In this document: piece after piece, positions 41,063 to 51,267 of the stretch | How positions within the stretch are numbered: the first letter of the stretch is position 1 | Layout: every line of letters begins with the position of its first letter | Source of the DNA: Halomonas sp. 328 | Lineage (GTDB): Bacteria > Pseudomonadota > Gammaproteobacteria > Pseudomonadales > Halomonadaceae | DNA: 64,000 bases | Assembly: GCF_015645095.1 (NCBI RefSeq) | Contig: NZ_JADOTW010000004.1 | Span: forward strand, 94,166-158,165 | Direction of reading: 5' to 3' | Notes under the pieces: model-generated | The model's input: only the letters and a program-made list of their open reading frames with translations | The model's database searches: none | What the model was told of the DNA's origin: nothing | Program-made: the position numbers and the translations under genes

Positions 41063-42085
41063 ATGGCACTTCTCGAAGTTCGCGACCTGGATGTGCGCTT
41101 CGCCCTGCGCCAGGGCGAGGTCCGCGCCCTGCGCAATATCGACTTCACCCTGGACCGGGGTGAACGCCTCGGCCTGGTGGGCGAGTCCGGCGCCGGCAAG
41201 TCGGTGGCCGCCTTCAGCCTGCTCAACCTGATCGCCCGGCCCGGCTATATCGCCGGCGGCAGCATCCGCTTCGACGGCCAGGAGCTGATCGGACTCGGCG
41301 AGCGACAGCTGCGGCGCATCCGTGGCAATCGCATCTCGATGATCTTCCAGGATCCGATGATGACCCTCAATCCGGTGCTGACCATCGGCGAGCAGATGGT
41401 CGAGTGCCTCAAGGCGCATCGCCGCATCTCCTCCCGAGAGGCCCGGGCCATCGCCTTGCACAAGCTGACCCAGGTGCAGATCCCCTCCCCGGAAACGCGG
41501 CTCGACCAGTACCCCCACGAGCTCTCCGGGGGCATGCGTCAACGGGTGATCATCGCCATCGCCCTGCTGCTCGACCCGGACATCATCATCGCCGACGAGC
41601 CGACCACGGCGCTGGATGTGACCATCCAGGCGGAGATCATGACCCTGCTGCTGGAGCTGTGCGAGAAGCACAACGTGGGACTGATCCTGATCACCCACGA
41701 CCTGGGGGTGGTCAGCCAGGTGACCCAGCGCATGCTGGTGATGTACGCCGGACGAGTGATCGAGGCCGGCCCCACCCGGGAGATCATCAACGACCCCCAG
41801 CACCCCTATACCCAGGGCCTGATGAATGCCCTGCCGCAGATGGCCACCCCGGGCAGCCACCTCAACCAGATCCGCGGCAGCATGCCGCCGCTGAGCCAGC
41901 TGCCCTCGGGCTGCGCCTTCCATCCCCGCTGTGACTTCCTGGCCCGCGCCGACGGCAGCGAACGCGCCGCCTGTTCCCGCCAGGTACCCGACTTCGTCGC
42001 CTCCGGCAACTGCCGGGTGGCCTGCCATATGGTGGCGGAAATGCTGGCCCAGGAGGCCACGGCCACCGAGGAGGATAGCCCATGA
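41063..42085 (+). CDS. Peptide ABC transporter ATPase (DppD-like)
   Basis: A 340-residue ATPase. Walker A is GESGAGKS near residue 40, the Q-loop is in [13 protein letters not shown], the signature is LSGGMRQR near 155, Walker B is [12 protein letters not shown] and the switch His is in LITHDLGV. The C-terminal oligopeptide-transporter extension, with [18 protein letters not shown] and further cysteines, fits DppD/OppD proteins that carry an Fe-S cluster. AAGGAG precedes the start, and the stop overlaps the next gene by four bases. Confidence 0.94.
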
Positions 42086-43155
42086 CCGCCCTCGTCGATC
42101 CCGCCACCGAGGCCCGTCATCAGACGGCGTCGACGCCGAGGCAGGAGAGTGCGCCCTTGCTGGAGATTCGTGGCCTGCGCAAGCGCTTCGATCTCTCCGG
42201 CGATTTCCTCGAGCAGCTGCGCTTCAAGGGCGGCCGCCTGGTGCGCCACCAGGAGTTCGTGCATGCCATCAATGGCGTGGACCTGACCATCCAGCGCGGC
42301 GAGGCGCTCTGTGTGGTGGGTGAGTCCGGCTGTGGCAAGTCCACGGTGGCACGCACCGTGATGGGGCTGCTCTCGCCCAGTGCCGGGGAGATCCACTACG
42401 ACGGGGCGCGCATCGACCACCTCTCGTCCAAGGCGCTGCTGCCCTACCGCAAGCGCATGCAGATGATCTTCCAGAACCCCTACGCCTCGCTGAATCCGCG
42501 CATGACGATTCAGCAGACCCTGGAGGAGCCGATCCGCCTGCACCACCCGGACTGGTCCCGGGAGAAGATCATCGCCAAGGTACGCGAGGTGATGGCCTCG
42601 GTGGGGGTCGACCCGGAATGGGGCGCGCGCTTCGGCCACGAGTTCTCCGGCGGCCAGCGCCAACGCATCGCGATTGCACGAGCGTTGGCCGTCGACCCGG
42701 AATTTATCGTCGCCGACGAGCCGATCTCGGCGCTGGACGTCTCCATCCAGGCCCAGGTGCTCAACCTCCTGATGGACGCCCAGCAGGAGCGCCACCTCAC
42801 CTACCTCTTCATTACCCATGACCTGGCGGTGGTGGAGCACTTCGGTACCCGGGTGGCGGTGATGTACCTGGGCACGGTGTGCGAGGTGGCGCCGACCCGG
42901 ACCCTGTTCGCCACGCCGCGCCACCCCTATACCCAGGCGCTGCTCTCGGCGATCCCACGCCTCGAGGACGACCGCCCCCAGCCGATTCGCCTGACCGGCG
43001 AGGTCCCCACCCCGGTGAACCTGCCCTCCGGGTGTGTCTTCCATGGGCGCTGCCCCTATGCCGAGGCGCGCTGTCGCCGGGAGGTGCCGAGGCTGGTGGC
43101 CCAGGCCGATGGCAGCCAGGTGGCCTGCCATGCGGTCGAGGAAGGACGCCTGTAA
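42082..43155 (+). CDS. Peptide ABC transporter ATPase (DppF-like)
   Basis: A 357-residue second ATPase of the importer. After an N-terminal extension of about 30 residues come Walker A GESGCGKS (near residue 80), Q-loop MIFQNPYASLNPRM, signature FSGGQRQR (near 190), Walker B FIVADEPISALD and LFITHDLAVVEHFG. The C-terminal GCVFHGRCPYAEARCRREVP is the cysteine-rich tail of DppF/OppF. It is translationally coupled to the DppD-like gene and is the last gene of the importer set; the LysR gene follows on the same strand after 98 AT-rich bp. Confidence 0.94.
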   Translation: MTALVDPATEARHQTASTPRQESAPLLEIRGLRKRFDLSGDFLEQLRFKGGRLVRHQEFVHAINGVDLTIQRGEALCVVGESGCGKSTVARTVMGLLSPSAGEIHYDGARIDHLSSKALLPYRKRMQMIFQNPYASLNPRMTIQQTLEEPIRLHHPDWSREKIIAKVREVMASVGVDPEWGARFGHEFSGGQRQRIAIARALAVDPEFIVADEPISALDVSIQAQVLNLLMDAQQERHLTYLFITHDLAVVEHFGTRVAVMYLGTVCEVAPTRTLFATPRHPYTQALLSAIPRLEDDRPQPIRLTGEVPTPVNLPSGCVFHGRCPYAEARCRREVPRLVAQADGSQVACHAVEEGRL

Positions 43156-43253
43156 GGACGCCTGGACAGCCGTAGAGAAACGAGTGTTTTAATGGCAGAA
43201 TCTACTGCCTCTTGGAATAAATCCAATAATACTTTCGGTAAAACTGATAAATC

Positions 43254-44171
43254 ATGGAAATTCGTTGGCTGGAAGACTTTATCGCCCTGGCCCGCACCCG
43301 CCACTTCTCGCGGGCGGCGGAGGAGCGCAATGTCACCCAGCCCACCTTCTCGCGACGCATCAAGCTGCTGGAAGAGGAGATGGGCACCACCCTGGTCAAT
43401 CGCCAGACCCTGCCCCTCTCCCTGACCCCGGCCGGCGAGGAGTTTCTGCGCCTCTGCCAGCAGGTCACCCAGCGTGTGCAGGACACCCGGGAGCGCCTGG
43501 CCCGGCTCGCCGAGGCCCAGGCCAACCGGCTGCGCCTGGCGGCCCCGCAGAGCCTGCTCTCCCACTTCCTGCCGGAATGGTTGGCGGCCCACCACGAGGA
43601 TCCCCCCCTGGAGCCCTACCTGAGGGCCACCGGCTGGCTGATCGACGACTACTTCCAGGCCCTGGATCGCGGCGAGTGCGATCTGGTGCTCTGCTACTGG
43701 CCCCGGGAGGGGCACTTGCCGGAGTTGGAACGGCCCGACTGCGACTATCGGCGAGTCGGCGAGGAGCGCCTGATTCCCCTCTCGGTTCCGGATCCCGATG
43801 GCCGTCCCCGCTTCTCCCTGGGGAGCGGTCCCCGAGAGAGCCTGCCGCTGATCGGCTTTCACCCCCGGGGGCTGATGCATGCCGCCATCCAGGGGCATCT
43901 GGCACGCCTCGGCGAAGCTCCGGCCTTCCGGGTACTCAACGAGAGTATCCAGAGTCACAATATTCGCGAACTGATCGGCCTCGGTTATGGGATGGGCTGG
44001 CTGCCGGCACGGCTGGCCGCCCCGGCCCTGGCCCAAGGGGAGCTGGTCCCCGCCGGCGATACCCGCTGGGAGATCCCCCTGGAGATCCGCCTCTATCGCC
44101 AACCCCAGGGGCCTGCACCGGCCCTGGACAGGCTATGGCAGGCCCTGGGTGACCCACTGCCCACGACCTGA
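43254..44171 (+). CDS. LysR-family regulator, HypT/YjiE-like
   Basis: A 305-residue regulator. The winged helix is at residues 1-60 (WLEDFIALARTRHFSRAAEE, NVTQPTFSRRIKLLEEEMGT), then the usual linker helix and a periplasmic-binding-like effector domain. The opening EIRWLEDFIALARTRHFSRA and the overall layout resemble HypT (YjiE), a hypochlorite-responsive LysR protein of E. coli, and its relatives; conserved Met and Cys usage was not checked. It lies between the peptide importer and pepQ on the same strand and may control either. The region ahead of it is AT-rich and should carry its own promoter. Confidence 0.88.
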   Translation: MEIRWLEDFIALARTRHFSRAAEERNVTQPTFSRRIKLLEEEMGTTLVNRQTLPLSLTPAGEEFLRLCQQVTQRVQDTRERLARLAEAQANRLRLAAPQSLLSHFLPEWLAAHHEDPPLEPYLRATGWLIDDYFQALDRGECDLVLCYWPREGHLPELERPDCDYRRVGEERLIPLSVPDPDGRPRFSLGSGPRESLPLIGFHPRGLMHAAIQGHLARLGEAPAFRVLNESIQSHNIRELIGLGYGMGWLPARLAAPALAQGELVPAGDTRWEIPLEIRLYRQPQGPAPALDRLWQALGDPLPTT

Positions 44172-44228
44172 TGGTCTGACCACCCCTCGATCTTCGCCCG
44201 TTTTCGTACGGAGCCTAAGGAGTCCTCG

Positions 44229-45545
44229 ATGACCAACGACCTCGCCGACGCCCAGCGGGCACACCTCGCCCGGCTCGACCAGGCCTATGCGGCCCTGCTG
44301 GCCGAGCATGGCTATGACGGGGTGCTGCTCTACAGCGGCCGGGCCCATCGCCATTTCGCCGATGACCAGCATGCCAGCTTCGCCGCCTATGGGCATTTCC
44401 TGCACTGGGTGCCCCTGGCCGGGCTGGAGCATAGCTGGCTGCTGATTCGCCCGGGTCAGGCCCCCTGCCTGCACTTCCATGCCCCCCGGGACTTCTGGCA
44501 CCTGGCCCCGCAACTCCCCGAGGAGGCCTGGGTCGAGGCCTTCGAGGTGGTCTACCAGGAGGATGGCGAGGCACCGCGGCTGCCCAGGGGGCGTTTCGCG
44601 GTGCTGGGCGAGGTGAGCGAGGCTCAGGCCGAGCGCCTGGGCGCCGCCCTCAACCCCGAGGCCCTCACCCTGGCGCTGGACGAGCTACGGGTGCGCAAGA
44701 GTGACTATGAGGTGGCCTGCCTGCGGGAGGCCAACCGCCGGGCATTGGCTGGCCATGGCGCGGCCCGTGACGCCTTCCTGGCCGGCGGCGCCGAACTCGA
44801 CTGCCAACTGGCGTACCTGAAGGCGGCGCGGATCCGCGAAAGCGCGCTGCCTTACCAGAGCATCGTCGGCATCAATGCCCACGGCGGCGTGCTCCACTAC
44901 CAGCACTACGAGCTCGAAGCCCCGGGGCAGGCCCATAGCCTGCTGGTGGACGGCGGGCACCGGTATCGCGGCTACTGTGCCGATATCACCCGCAGCTGGG
45001 CGGGGCCGGCGGCCAGTGACGACTACCGGGCCCTGCTCGCCGGGATGGACCGGCTGCAGCGGCAACTGGTCGGTGAACTGGCCCCGGGCATCGGTTATGT
45101 GTCGATGCAGGAGCGCATGCATCGGGGCCTGGCCGAGCTGCTGGTGGCACACGGCCTGGTCAAGGCCAGCGCCGAGGCGGCTTTCGACACCGGCATCACC
45201 CGGGCCTTCTGCCCCCATGGCCTGGGCCACCTGCTGGGCCTGCAGGTCCACGACGTGGGCGGGCGCCAGGACGCGCAAGGCCGCCCCCTGCCCCCGCCTC
45301 CGGCGCATCCGGCCCTGCGCCTGACCCGGCCCCTGGAAGCGGGGATGGCGATCACCGTGGAGCCGGGGCTCTATGTGATCCCCATGCTGCTGGAACCGCT
45401 GCGCCAGGGCGCTACCGCCGGGATGCTCGACTGGGCCCGCGTCGAGGCCCTGGGCGACCATGGCGGGATTCGTATCGAGGACAACGTGGTGATTACCGGG
45501 ACCGGGAACGACAACCTGACCCGCGATCTCGAGGCGAGCCCTTGA
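44229..45545 (+). CDS. pepQ: Xaa-Pro dipeptidase (M24 metallopeptidase)
   Basis: A 438-residue cytosolic enzyme cleaving X-Pro dipeptides. The N-terminal creatinase-like domain covers residues 1-160 (GVLLYSGRAHRHFADDQHAS). The catalytic pita-bread domain carries the metal ligands Asp in LVDGGHRYRGYCADITRSW, His in CPHGLGHLLGLQVHDVGG, Glu in AITVEPGLY and Glu in GGIRIEDNVV. Length matches E. coli PepQ (443). AAGGAG stands before the start. Its place after a peptide importer and a LysR gene suggests use of imported proline peptides; proline is also a compatible solute in halophiles. Confidence 0.95.
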   Translation: MTNDLADAQRAHLARLDQAYAALLAEHGYDGVLLYSGRAHRHFADDQHASFAAYGHFLHWVPLAGLEHSWLLIRPGQAPCLHFHAPRDFWHLAPQLPEEAWVEAFEVVYQEDGEAPRLPRGRFAVLGEVSEAQAERLGAALNPEALTLALDELRVRKSDYEVACLREANRRALAGHGAARDAFLAGGAELDCQLAYLKAARIRESALPYQSIVGINAHGGVLHYQHYELEAPGQAHSLLVDGGHRYRGYCADITRSWAGPAASDDYRALLAGMDRLQRQLVGELAPGIGYVSMQERMHRGLAELLVAHGLVKASAEAAFDTGITRAFCPHGLGHLLGLQVHDVGGRQDAQGRPLPPPPAHPALRLTRPLEAGMAITVEPGLYVIPMLLEPLRQGATAGMLDWARVEALGDHGGIRIEDNVVITGTGNDNLTRDLEASP

Positions 45546-45654
45546 CCGGGGACAAGGCCTCGCCTCGCGGGCCTTGCCTCTGGGCCGGGTCACGATAAGC
45601 TAGAAGGAGACGAAGGGGCCTCGCCGGGCCCCGCTTCTTGCGCACGAGGCCGGC

Positions 45655-46680
45655 ATGACCCACGCCATTGTTCCCGCCGATTTTCGCCCGCCCCGGGGGC
45701 TGGCCAACCGCCATCTCCAGACCTTGTTGCCACGCCTGCTGCCGCGTCGGCGCCTGGCGCGAGAGACCGAGATCCTCAACCTGCCCGACGGTGACTTCGT
45801 GGAGCTGGCCTGGGTGCGGCCGGCCCCCCCGTCGCCGCAGGCGCCGCTCTTCGTGCTCTTCCATGGCCTGGAGGGGTCCTTTGATTCTCCCTATGCCCGG
45901 GAACTGCTGGGGGCGGCGGCGGACCTCGGTTGGCGGGCGGTATTGATGCATTTCCGCGGCTGCGGCCAGGCCCCCAACCGTCTGCCGCGGGCCTACCATA
46001 GCGGGGACACCGCCGACGCCTACTGGGTGCTGGGCCAACTCGGCCACCGCTATCCCCAGGCCCTCAAGGTGGCCGCCGGGGTCTCGCTGGGCGCCAACAT
46101 GCTGCTCAAGCTGGTGGCGGAACAGGGCGGCGACGGCCTCGACCTGGCCGGTGCCATCGCCATCAATGCGCCCCTGGATCTCGCCGCCAGCGCCGATGTC
46201 CTCAATCGTGGCCCGGCCCGGCTCTACCAGCGTCACCTGCTGGCCTCGCTGAAGCGCAAGGTCGCCCTGAAGATGGCCCAGGGCCCCCTGCCCATCGGCC
46301 TCTCCCCCCATCAGCTCAAGGAGCTGGACACCTTCTGGGCCTATGACAACGAGGTCACCGCGCCCCTGCACGGCTTCGCCTCCGCCAGCGACTACTACCG
46401 CCGCGCCTCGGCGGGCCCCCTGCTCGGCGACATCGAACTCCCCACCCTGATCCTGCATGCCGCCGATGACCCCTTCATGCCTGGCGACCTCTTCGAGCAC
46501 CTGCCCGCGCCCTCGGCGGCGGTACGGGTCGAGATCAGTCGCCATGGCGGCCATGTGGGCTATATCGAGCGTCGTGGCCTGCGGCTGCACTCCTGGCTAG
46601 CCCACCGCCTGGGTCGTCAACTCGAGGACTGGGCCCGAGTGCCCATGGGGCGGGGGCGAGCCACCGCCACCATGCGCTGA
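45655..46680 (+). CDS. yheT: YheT-like alpha/beta hydrolase
   Basis: A 341-residue alpha/beta-fold hydrolase of the YheT/EMB8 family. It opens with the family pattern FRPPRGLANRHLQTLLPRLL. The likely catalytic triad is Ser in AAGVSLGANMLLK, Asp in LHAADDPFMPGDL and His in SRHGGHVGYIE; the oxyanion region is VLFHGLEGSFDSPYARELL. Proposed activities include esterase or hydrolase on acyl compounds, but the natural substrate is not established. The gene lies 109 bp after pepQ and converges on msrA with only 14 bp between stops. Confidence 0.92.
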   Translation: MTHAIVPADFRPPRGLANRHLQTLLPRLLPRRRLARETEILNLPDGDFVELAWVRPAPPSPQAPLFVLFHGLEGSFDSPYARELLGAAADLGWRAVLMHFRGCGQAPNRLPRAYHSGDTADAYWVLGQLGHRYPQALKVAAGVSLGANMLLKLVAEQGGDGLDLAGAIAINAPLDLAASADVLNRGPARLYQRHLLASLKRKVALKMAQGPLPIGLSPHQLKELDTFWAYDNEVTAPLHGFASASDYYRRASAGPLLGDIELPTLILHAADDPFMPGDLFEHLPAPSAAVRVEISRHGGHVGYIERRGLRLHSWLAHRLGRQLEDWARVPMGRGRATATMR

Positions 46681-46694
46681 CCGGCGAAGTCCGA

Positions 46695-47324
46695 TCAGTG
46701 GCCGGGGCAGCCGATCCCGGTTCCCTTGAGGCCGCAGTAGCCGCCGGGGTTCTTGGCCAGGTACTGCTGGTGATACTCCTCGGCGTAATAGAAGGCGTCG
46801 AGGGGCGCGATCTCGGTGGTGATGGTGCCACGCCCGCCCCGGCTCAGGGCCTGCTGATAGCGCTCGCGGCTGGCCTCGGCCGCCGCCTGCTGGGCCGCGT
46901 CACTGGTATAGATGGCCGAACGGTACTGGGTGCCGATGTCATTGCCCTGGCGCATGCCCTGGGTGGGGTCGTGGGCCTCCCAGAACACCGCCAGCAGCCG
47001 CTCCAGGGGAAGCGCCGCGGGATCATGGATGACCCGCACCACCTCGGTATGGCCGGTCAGACCGCTGCAGGTCTCTTCGTAGGTGGGGTTGGGGGTATGC
47101 CCGCCGGCATAGCCCACGGCGGTGACCCAGACCCCGGGCAGCTGCCAGAAGAGCCGCTCCGCTCCCCAGAAGCAGCCCAGACCCAGGACGATCTCGCGAT
47201 AGCCTTCCGGCCAGGGCGGCAGCAGGCTACGCCCGTTGACGTGGTGGATGCCGCTGATCTTCAGCGGCGTCTCGCGGCCCGGCAGGGCCCGTTCCGGGGT
47301 CACCAGGGTCGGCTTGTCGAACAT
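46695..47324 (-). CDS. msrA: Peptide methionine-(S)-sulfoxide reductase
   Basis: A 209-residue repair enzyme reducing methionine S-sulfoxide in proteins with thioredoxin. The catalytic motif is [19 protein letters not shown]; the substrate region shows [19 protein letters not shown] and [20 protein letters not shown]. Resolving cysteines lie in the C-terminus, [16 protein letters not shown]. Length and N-terminal extension match E. coli MsrA (212). The start is one base past the tamB stop, so msrA closes a tamA-tamB-msrA transcript. Confidence 0.95.
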   Translation of the reverse strand: MFDKPTLVTPERALPGRETPLKISGIHHVNGRSLLPPWPEGYREIVLGLGCFWGAERLFWQLPGVWVTAVGYAGGHTPNPTYEETCSGLTGHTEVVRVIHDPAALPLERLLAVFWEAHDPTQGMRQGNDIGTQYRSAIYTSDAAQQAAAEASRERYQQALSRGGRGTITTEIAPLDAFYYAEEYHQQYLAKNPGGYCGLKGTGIGCPGH

Positions 47325-47325
47325 C

Positions 47326-50300
47326 TCACTCTCCACTGTCACGCAGTCGCGGATTGCCGCGCCTGCTGAAGGTATAGACCAGATCCACGGCCTGGGCGGC
47401 ACCGGAGACCGCCTGGACATAGAGGTTGCGCCACAGGGTATAGCGTAGGGTCAACTCGGCGATGGGCGAGAAGATCCCCACCCCGTAGCTGATGCGCAGG
47501 TCATCGGTGAGCTGGCCGGCCACCACCACCTGGCTCTCCTCGCCGGCACCGGCGGTCTCCAGGCGCAGGTCCTCGATGCCGAAGGCTTGACCGAGCTGGC
47601 CCACGGCGCCGCCGGTCTGGGACAGGGTCAGGCCCACCAGCGCCGAGGTCAGGGCGCCGTCCGCATCGCTCTCGTCCGGGGCCCGGCCGCGCAGCAGGTA
47701 GGAGAGCGCCCGCGCCTCGTCCATCGCCGGCTCGGAGAAGATACGCAGTTCCGGCTCGTCGGCGAGTCCAGTGATGCGCAGGCCGGCGATCACCTCGTCC
47801 TGGGTGATATCGGGGTTGCGGATCGCTTCCACTTCCAGCAGTGGCTGGTCCGGGGGCCCGCTGAAGATCAGCCGCCCCTCGCGAATCAGCAGATCCTGGC
47901 CGAAGGCGCGGAAGCGCCCATCGACCAGATTGACATCGCCGAACAGCTGCACCGGGCCAGCGGCCTGACGCACCTCCAGCTCGCCGGTGAGGCCCGCCTG
48001 GAGTCCATAGGCCTCCAGGCGCATGTCCGGGCCCAGGCCGAGGGCAACGCGCACGTTGACAGCCATACCGGCCTGGCGAAGGTTCGCGGCGGCGGACTCC
48101 TGGGCGGCCAGATCCTCTTCGGAGAACGCCGCCAGACGAAGCCGCTCGCGCACCTCTTCCTCGGTCACGATGACCTCGTCGGGACTCGGCGAGACCACCC
48201 CCGGGGGAAACTGTCCGACTTCCAGGCGGGCCCAGGGGATCTGCACCCGGCCCCCCACATCGAGGCTCGCCGGGGTCACGGCGATGGTCAGCTCCGGAGC
48301 CAGGCGCAACCGGCCGAACTCGGGAAGCACCGCCAGCAGGGGGTCGTCGCGACCATCCACGCGCACCTCGATCGCCCACTCCTCCAGACTCGGCCAGGCC
48401 GCGTCCCCGCGGATATCCAGCCGCCCTTCGTCGCCATGGATCTGGCCATCGATGGTGCCGCGATCGCCGGCCAGGTCGATACCGAGGCGCCCCTCATGGA
48501 TGGCCACCGGCAGATCGAGGCCGCTGGCCTCGAGGCCTTCCAGGGCAATGCGTCCACGCAGGTCCGGGGCCTCCAGGCTGCCGGCAATGGCCACCCGCCC
48601 CTCGAGGCGCCCTTCCAGGCGCTCCATGCCGGCCACCAGGGTGCGATAGCGCGACAGGTCGATGGCATCGAGGCGCAGCTCGCCGCTCAGCGCCTGGCGT
48701 CCCAGGGGGTCATCCACCCGGGCGCTGAGCCCCAGCTCGCCAGCCTCGGCCAGGGTCAGGGCCAGGTCGGCCTCGGCCTGGGCCTCGCTGGCCTCGAGGG
48801 CGAGGCGTAGCCGTGAATCAGGCAGCTCCCAGGGTTGCCCATAGGCGTCCTCGCCGCTCAGGGCGATACGACTGGCCAGCTCGCTGACCAGGCGCCACCG
48901 GGCGCCCCCCTGGGACCAGTCGAGGCCGATATCGCCATCGGTCTCCCCGGCCAGTTGCCACCCCTCGGGCATCGCCGCCTCGACCAGGTCCATGGGCAGG
49001 CCATCGAGGCGCAGGGCCAGGCTGCCCGCCGCCGCCGAGGCACGCAACGGGGCGGTGCTGCACAGCCGCCCCCCCTCGCGGCGCGACAGGCAGAAGGGCT
49101 CGGCCTCGACGCGCCCCGCCTCGAGGGCGACCTCGAAGCGCAGGCTATCCTCCAGGGCCAGGTCCCCTTGGGGCAGGGTCGCTTCCAGGGGGGCGAGGAC
49201 GCCGCGATAGCGTTGCTGGGCCTGATTCAGTCCCCCGTCCAGTCCCATGACCAGGCGCTGCAGGGGCCCCGAATCATCGCCCTCCAGCTCGAGCTCGAGG
49301 CGGTGCGTGGAGAGGCGCCCCCCCAGGATCAGGGCCAGGTTGGCAAAGCGCTGGTCGGCGGCGACCAGGCCGCTGGCACGGAGTTCGGCATCCACCTGGG
49401 GATCCTCGATGCCCGCCCCTTCGACGGCCAGGGTCAGGCGCGCCACCCGGTTGCCCTCGAACGCCAGATCGCTGCCCTCGAGGCTCAGATCGACGGCCGG
49501 TGCCTCCAGGCTACCGGCCACCGTGAAGTCACCGGCCAGGCGCCCTTCGAGCCCCGCCATCAGGCTCTGGAGTTGCGGGGCCTCGAGGCTCCCGGCGAGG
49601 TCCAGCCGCTGATCGACGCGGCCGGCCAGCGAGAGGCGATTGTCGCCCTGGCGGGCCTCGAGGCGGGGAATATCCCACTGCATCTCGCTGTTGCCGCTCA
49701 GGCTCGCTTCCACCGCCAGGGGCAGCTCCTGAAGCTCGCCCGTGATGGCCAGTTCGGGAATCGCCAGCTGCCAGCGATCACCGACCAGCCGAAACTCGGC
49801 GGAGGCCGTGCCATCGAGGCGTCCGCTCACCGCCTCGGTAAAGAGGCCCGGATCCAGCGCCTCCAGACGCAGTTGAGCCGCGAGCCGGATGTCATCCCCC
49901 CAGTCGACGCGTCCCCGGCTGACCAGGTTGCCCCGGGGCAGGGTCAGCGACAGCGGCGTCCAGGCGAAGTGGGCGAAGTCGCCCTCACCGAGCAGGGCCA
50001 GATCGGTGGCGGGCAGCTGAGCCCCTTCGACCCGGGCCCGTAGCCGCGCCTGATAGCCCAGCAGGCTGCCCTGCAGGTCGAGCCCCAGGTCCTCGATCCG
50101 GTAGTCGGCGTCGCCATCCGGCATCAGGGGCCATTGCAGTGCCTCGCTGTCGAGGCGCAGGTGAAACGGCAGGGTGGGATCGAGGGCATCGATCGCCAGG
50201 CCCAGTCGGGCGCTGACCGCCCCGCCGCTCTGCAGTCCCGCCTCCAGGTCACCGAGGCGACCGCCGAGGGTCAGGGTGAGGCGCTCGCCCTCCAGTTCCG

Positions 50301-51267
50301 GCAGGGCCGGCAGCTCGTGTACCCGGGCCTCCAGGCGCGCCTCCAGCGGATAATCCCCGCGCATCGCCACCTCGGCTTCCAGACGCAGGCTGGCCTGGGG
50401 ATGATCGATCTCCAGGCGTCGCAGGATCAGGGTATCGCCGCTCCCCTCGGCCTCCAGGTAGAGGCGGTCGAGGCGTTGCGCCACGGCACCGGAGAGCTCG
50501 ACGTCCTCCACCAGCAGCTCGCTGATCGCCAGGTCCAGGGGCAGCCGCACCTCCGGCAGGACCAGCCGCTCACGCTCGGCCAGGGGCGGCGCCGATGCCG
50601 GCACCGGGTGGCGCTCGGCCACGGCGATCGCCGCATCGATGGCCTCGGCGCTCAGGGCGTCATCGCCGAGTGCCAGGCGCTGCCCGGGGCTCGGCGGCAG
50701 GTAGAGACGCAGCCCGGAGAGCCGGGTCGCCAGCAGGGTCGCTTCCTCGGCCTCGCCCTTGGCCCCGCTGACGAACTCCCGCCAGCCGAGCCGGGTGCCA
50801 TCGGCGAGGCGAATGTCGGCCTGGGTCACCGCCAGCTCGCGCAACTCGATGGGCAGCGGCAGCGTGATCCGCTCCAGGGGCTCCCCCTCGGGGGCCTCGG
50901 TGGTTTCCGTGGCGGCCAGGTCCACGCGAAGGTCATCCAGGGCGAGCCGATCGAGACACAACCGCCCCCGCAGCAGGCAGTCGCTGGCCCAGGCCCACTC
51001 GAGTCGACCGATAGCCACGTCGGCGGGCCCCGCTTGCAGGCGCAGGCCATCCACGACCAGGCGATCCAGGGGGGCACCCTCGACACTGGCATAGTCGATC
51101 AGACCACGCTCCCGGGCCTGCTCCAGGGCCAGGCCGGTGCCCCAGGGCGAGAGCAACAGGCCGAGGGCGAACAACAGCAGGCCCAGCAGCCAGAGCGGCA
51201 GCCAGAGCAGCAGGCGAATCAGGGCCCAGCTCAGAATTCGGGCCCGATGGCGAAGTGAAGGCGCCAC
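47326..51267 (-). CDS. tamB: Translocation and assembly module protein TamB
   Basis: A 1313-residue inner-membrane-anchored periplasmic protein. One N-terminal signal anchor ([20 protein letters not shown], residues of about 17-42) is followed by a long run of beta-strand repeats (AsmA/TamB type) and a C-terminal DUF490 domain ([40 protein letters not shown], ending in [20 protein letters not shown]). TamB works with TamA in outer-membrane protein insertion and has been linked to lipid transport between membranes. The start is GTG at 51267, preceded by GAGGAG and overlapping tamA by 37 bp. Confidence 0.95.
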   Translation of the reverse strand: MAPSLRHRARILSWALIRLLLWLPLWLLGLLLFALGLLLSPWGTGLALEQARERGLIDYASVEGAPLDRLVVDGLRLQAGPADVAIGRLEWAWASDCLLRGRLCLDRLALDDLRVDLAATETTEAPEGEPLERITLPLPIELRELAVTQADIRLADGTRLGWREFVSGAKGEAEEATLLATRLSGLRLYLPPSPGQRLALGDDALSAEAIDAAIAVAERHPVPASAPPLAERERLVLPEVRLPLDLAISELLVEDVELSGAVAQRLDRLYLEAEGSGDTLILRRLEIDHPQASLRLEAEVAMRGDYPLEARLEARVHELPALPELEGERLTLTLGGRLGDLEAGLQSGGAVSARLGLAIDALDPTLPFHLRLDSEALQWPLMPDGDADYRIEDLGLDLQGSLLGYQARLRARVEGAQLPATDLALLGEGDFAHFAWTPLSLTLPRGNLVSRGRVDWGDDIRLAAQLRLEALDPGLFTEAVSGRLDGTASAEFRLVGDRWQLAIPELAITGELQELPLAVEASLSGNSEMQWDIPRLEARQGDNRLSLAGRVDQRLDLAGSLEAPQLQSLMAGLEGRLAGDFTVAGSLEAPAVDLSLEGSDLAFEGNRVARLTLAVEGAGIEDPQVDAELRASGLVAADQRFANLALILGGRLSTHRLELELEGDDSGPLQRLVMGLDGGLNQAQQRYRGVLAPLEATLPQGDLALEDSLRFEVALEAGRVEAEPFCLSRREGGRLCSTAPLRASAAAGSLALRLDGLPMDLVEAAMPEGWQLAGETDGDIGLDWSQGGARWRLVSELASRIALSGEDAYGQPWELPDSRLRLALEASEAQAEADLALTLAEAGELGLSARVDDPLGRQALSGELRLDAIDLSRYRTLVAGMERLEGRLEGRVAIAGSLEAPDLRGRIALEGLEASGLDLPVAIHEGRLGIDLAGDRGTIDGQIHGDEGRLDIRGDAAWPSLEEWAIEVRVDGRDDPLLAVLPEFGRLRLAPELTIAVTPASLDVGGRVQIPWARLEVGQFPPGVVSPSPDEVIVTEEEVRERLRLAAFSEEDLAAQESAAANLRQAGMAVNVRVALGLGPDMRLEAYGLQAGLTGELEVRQAAGPVQLFGDVNLVDGRFRAFGQDLLIREGRLIFSGPPDQPLLEVEAIRNPDITQDEVIAGLRITGLADEPELRIFSEPAMDEARALSYLLRGRAPDESDADGALTSALVGLTLSQTGGAVGQLGQAFGIEDLRLETAGAGEESQVVVAGQLTDDLRISYGVGIFSPIAELTLRYTLWRNLYVQAVSGAAQAVDLVYTFSRRGNPRLRDSGE

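Noticed and set aside
47587..50043. Long plus-strand frames opposite tamB
   Set aside because: They are antisense shadows of tamB, with low-complexity Gln/Ala/Gly-rich translations and no sensible domains or starts.
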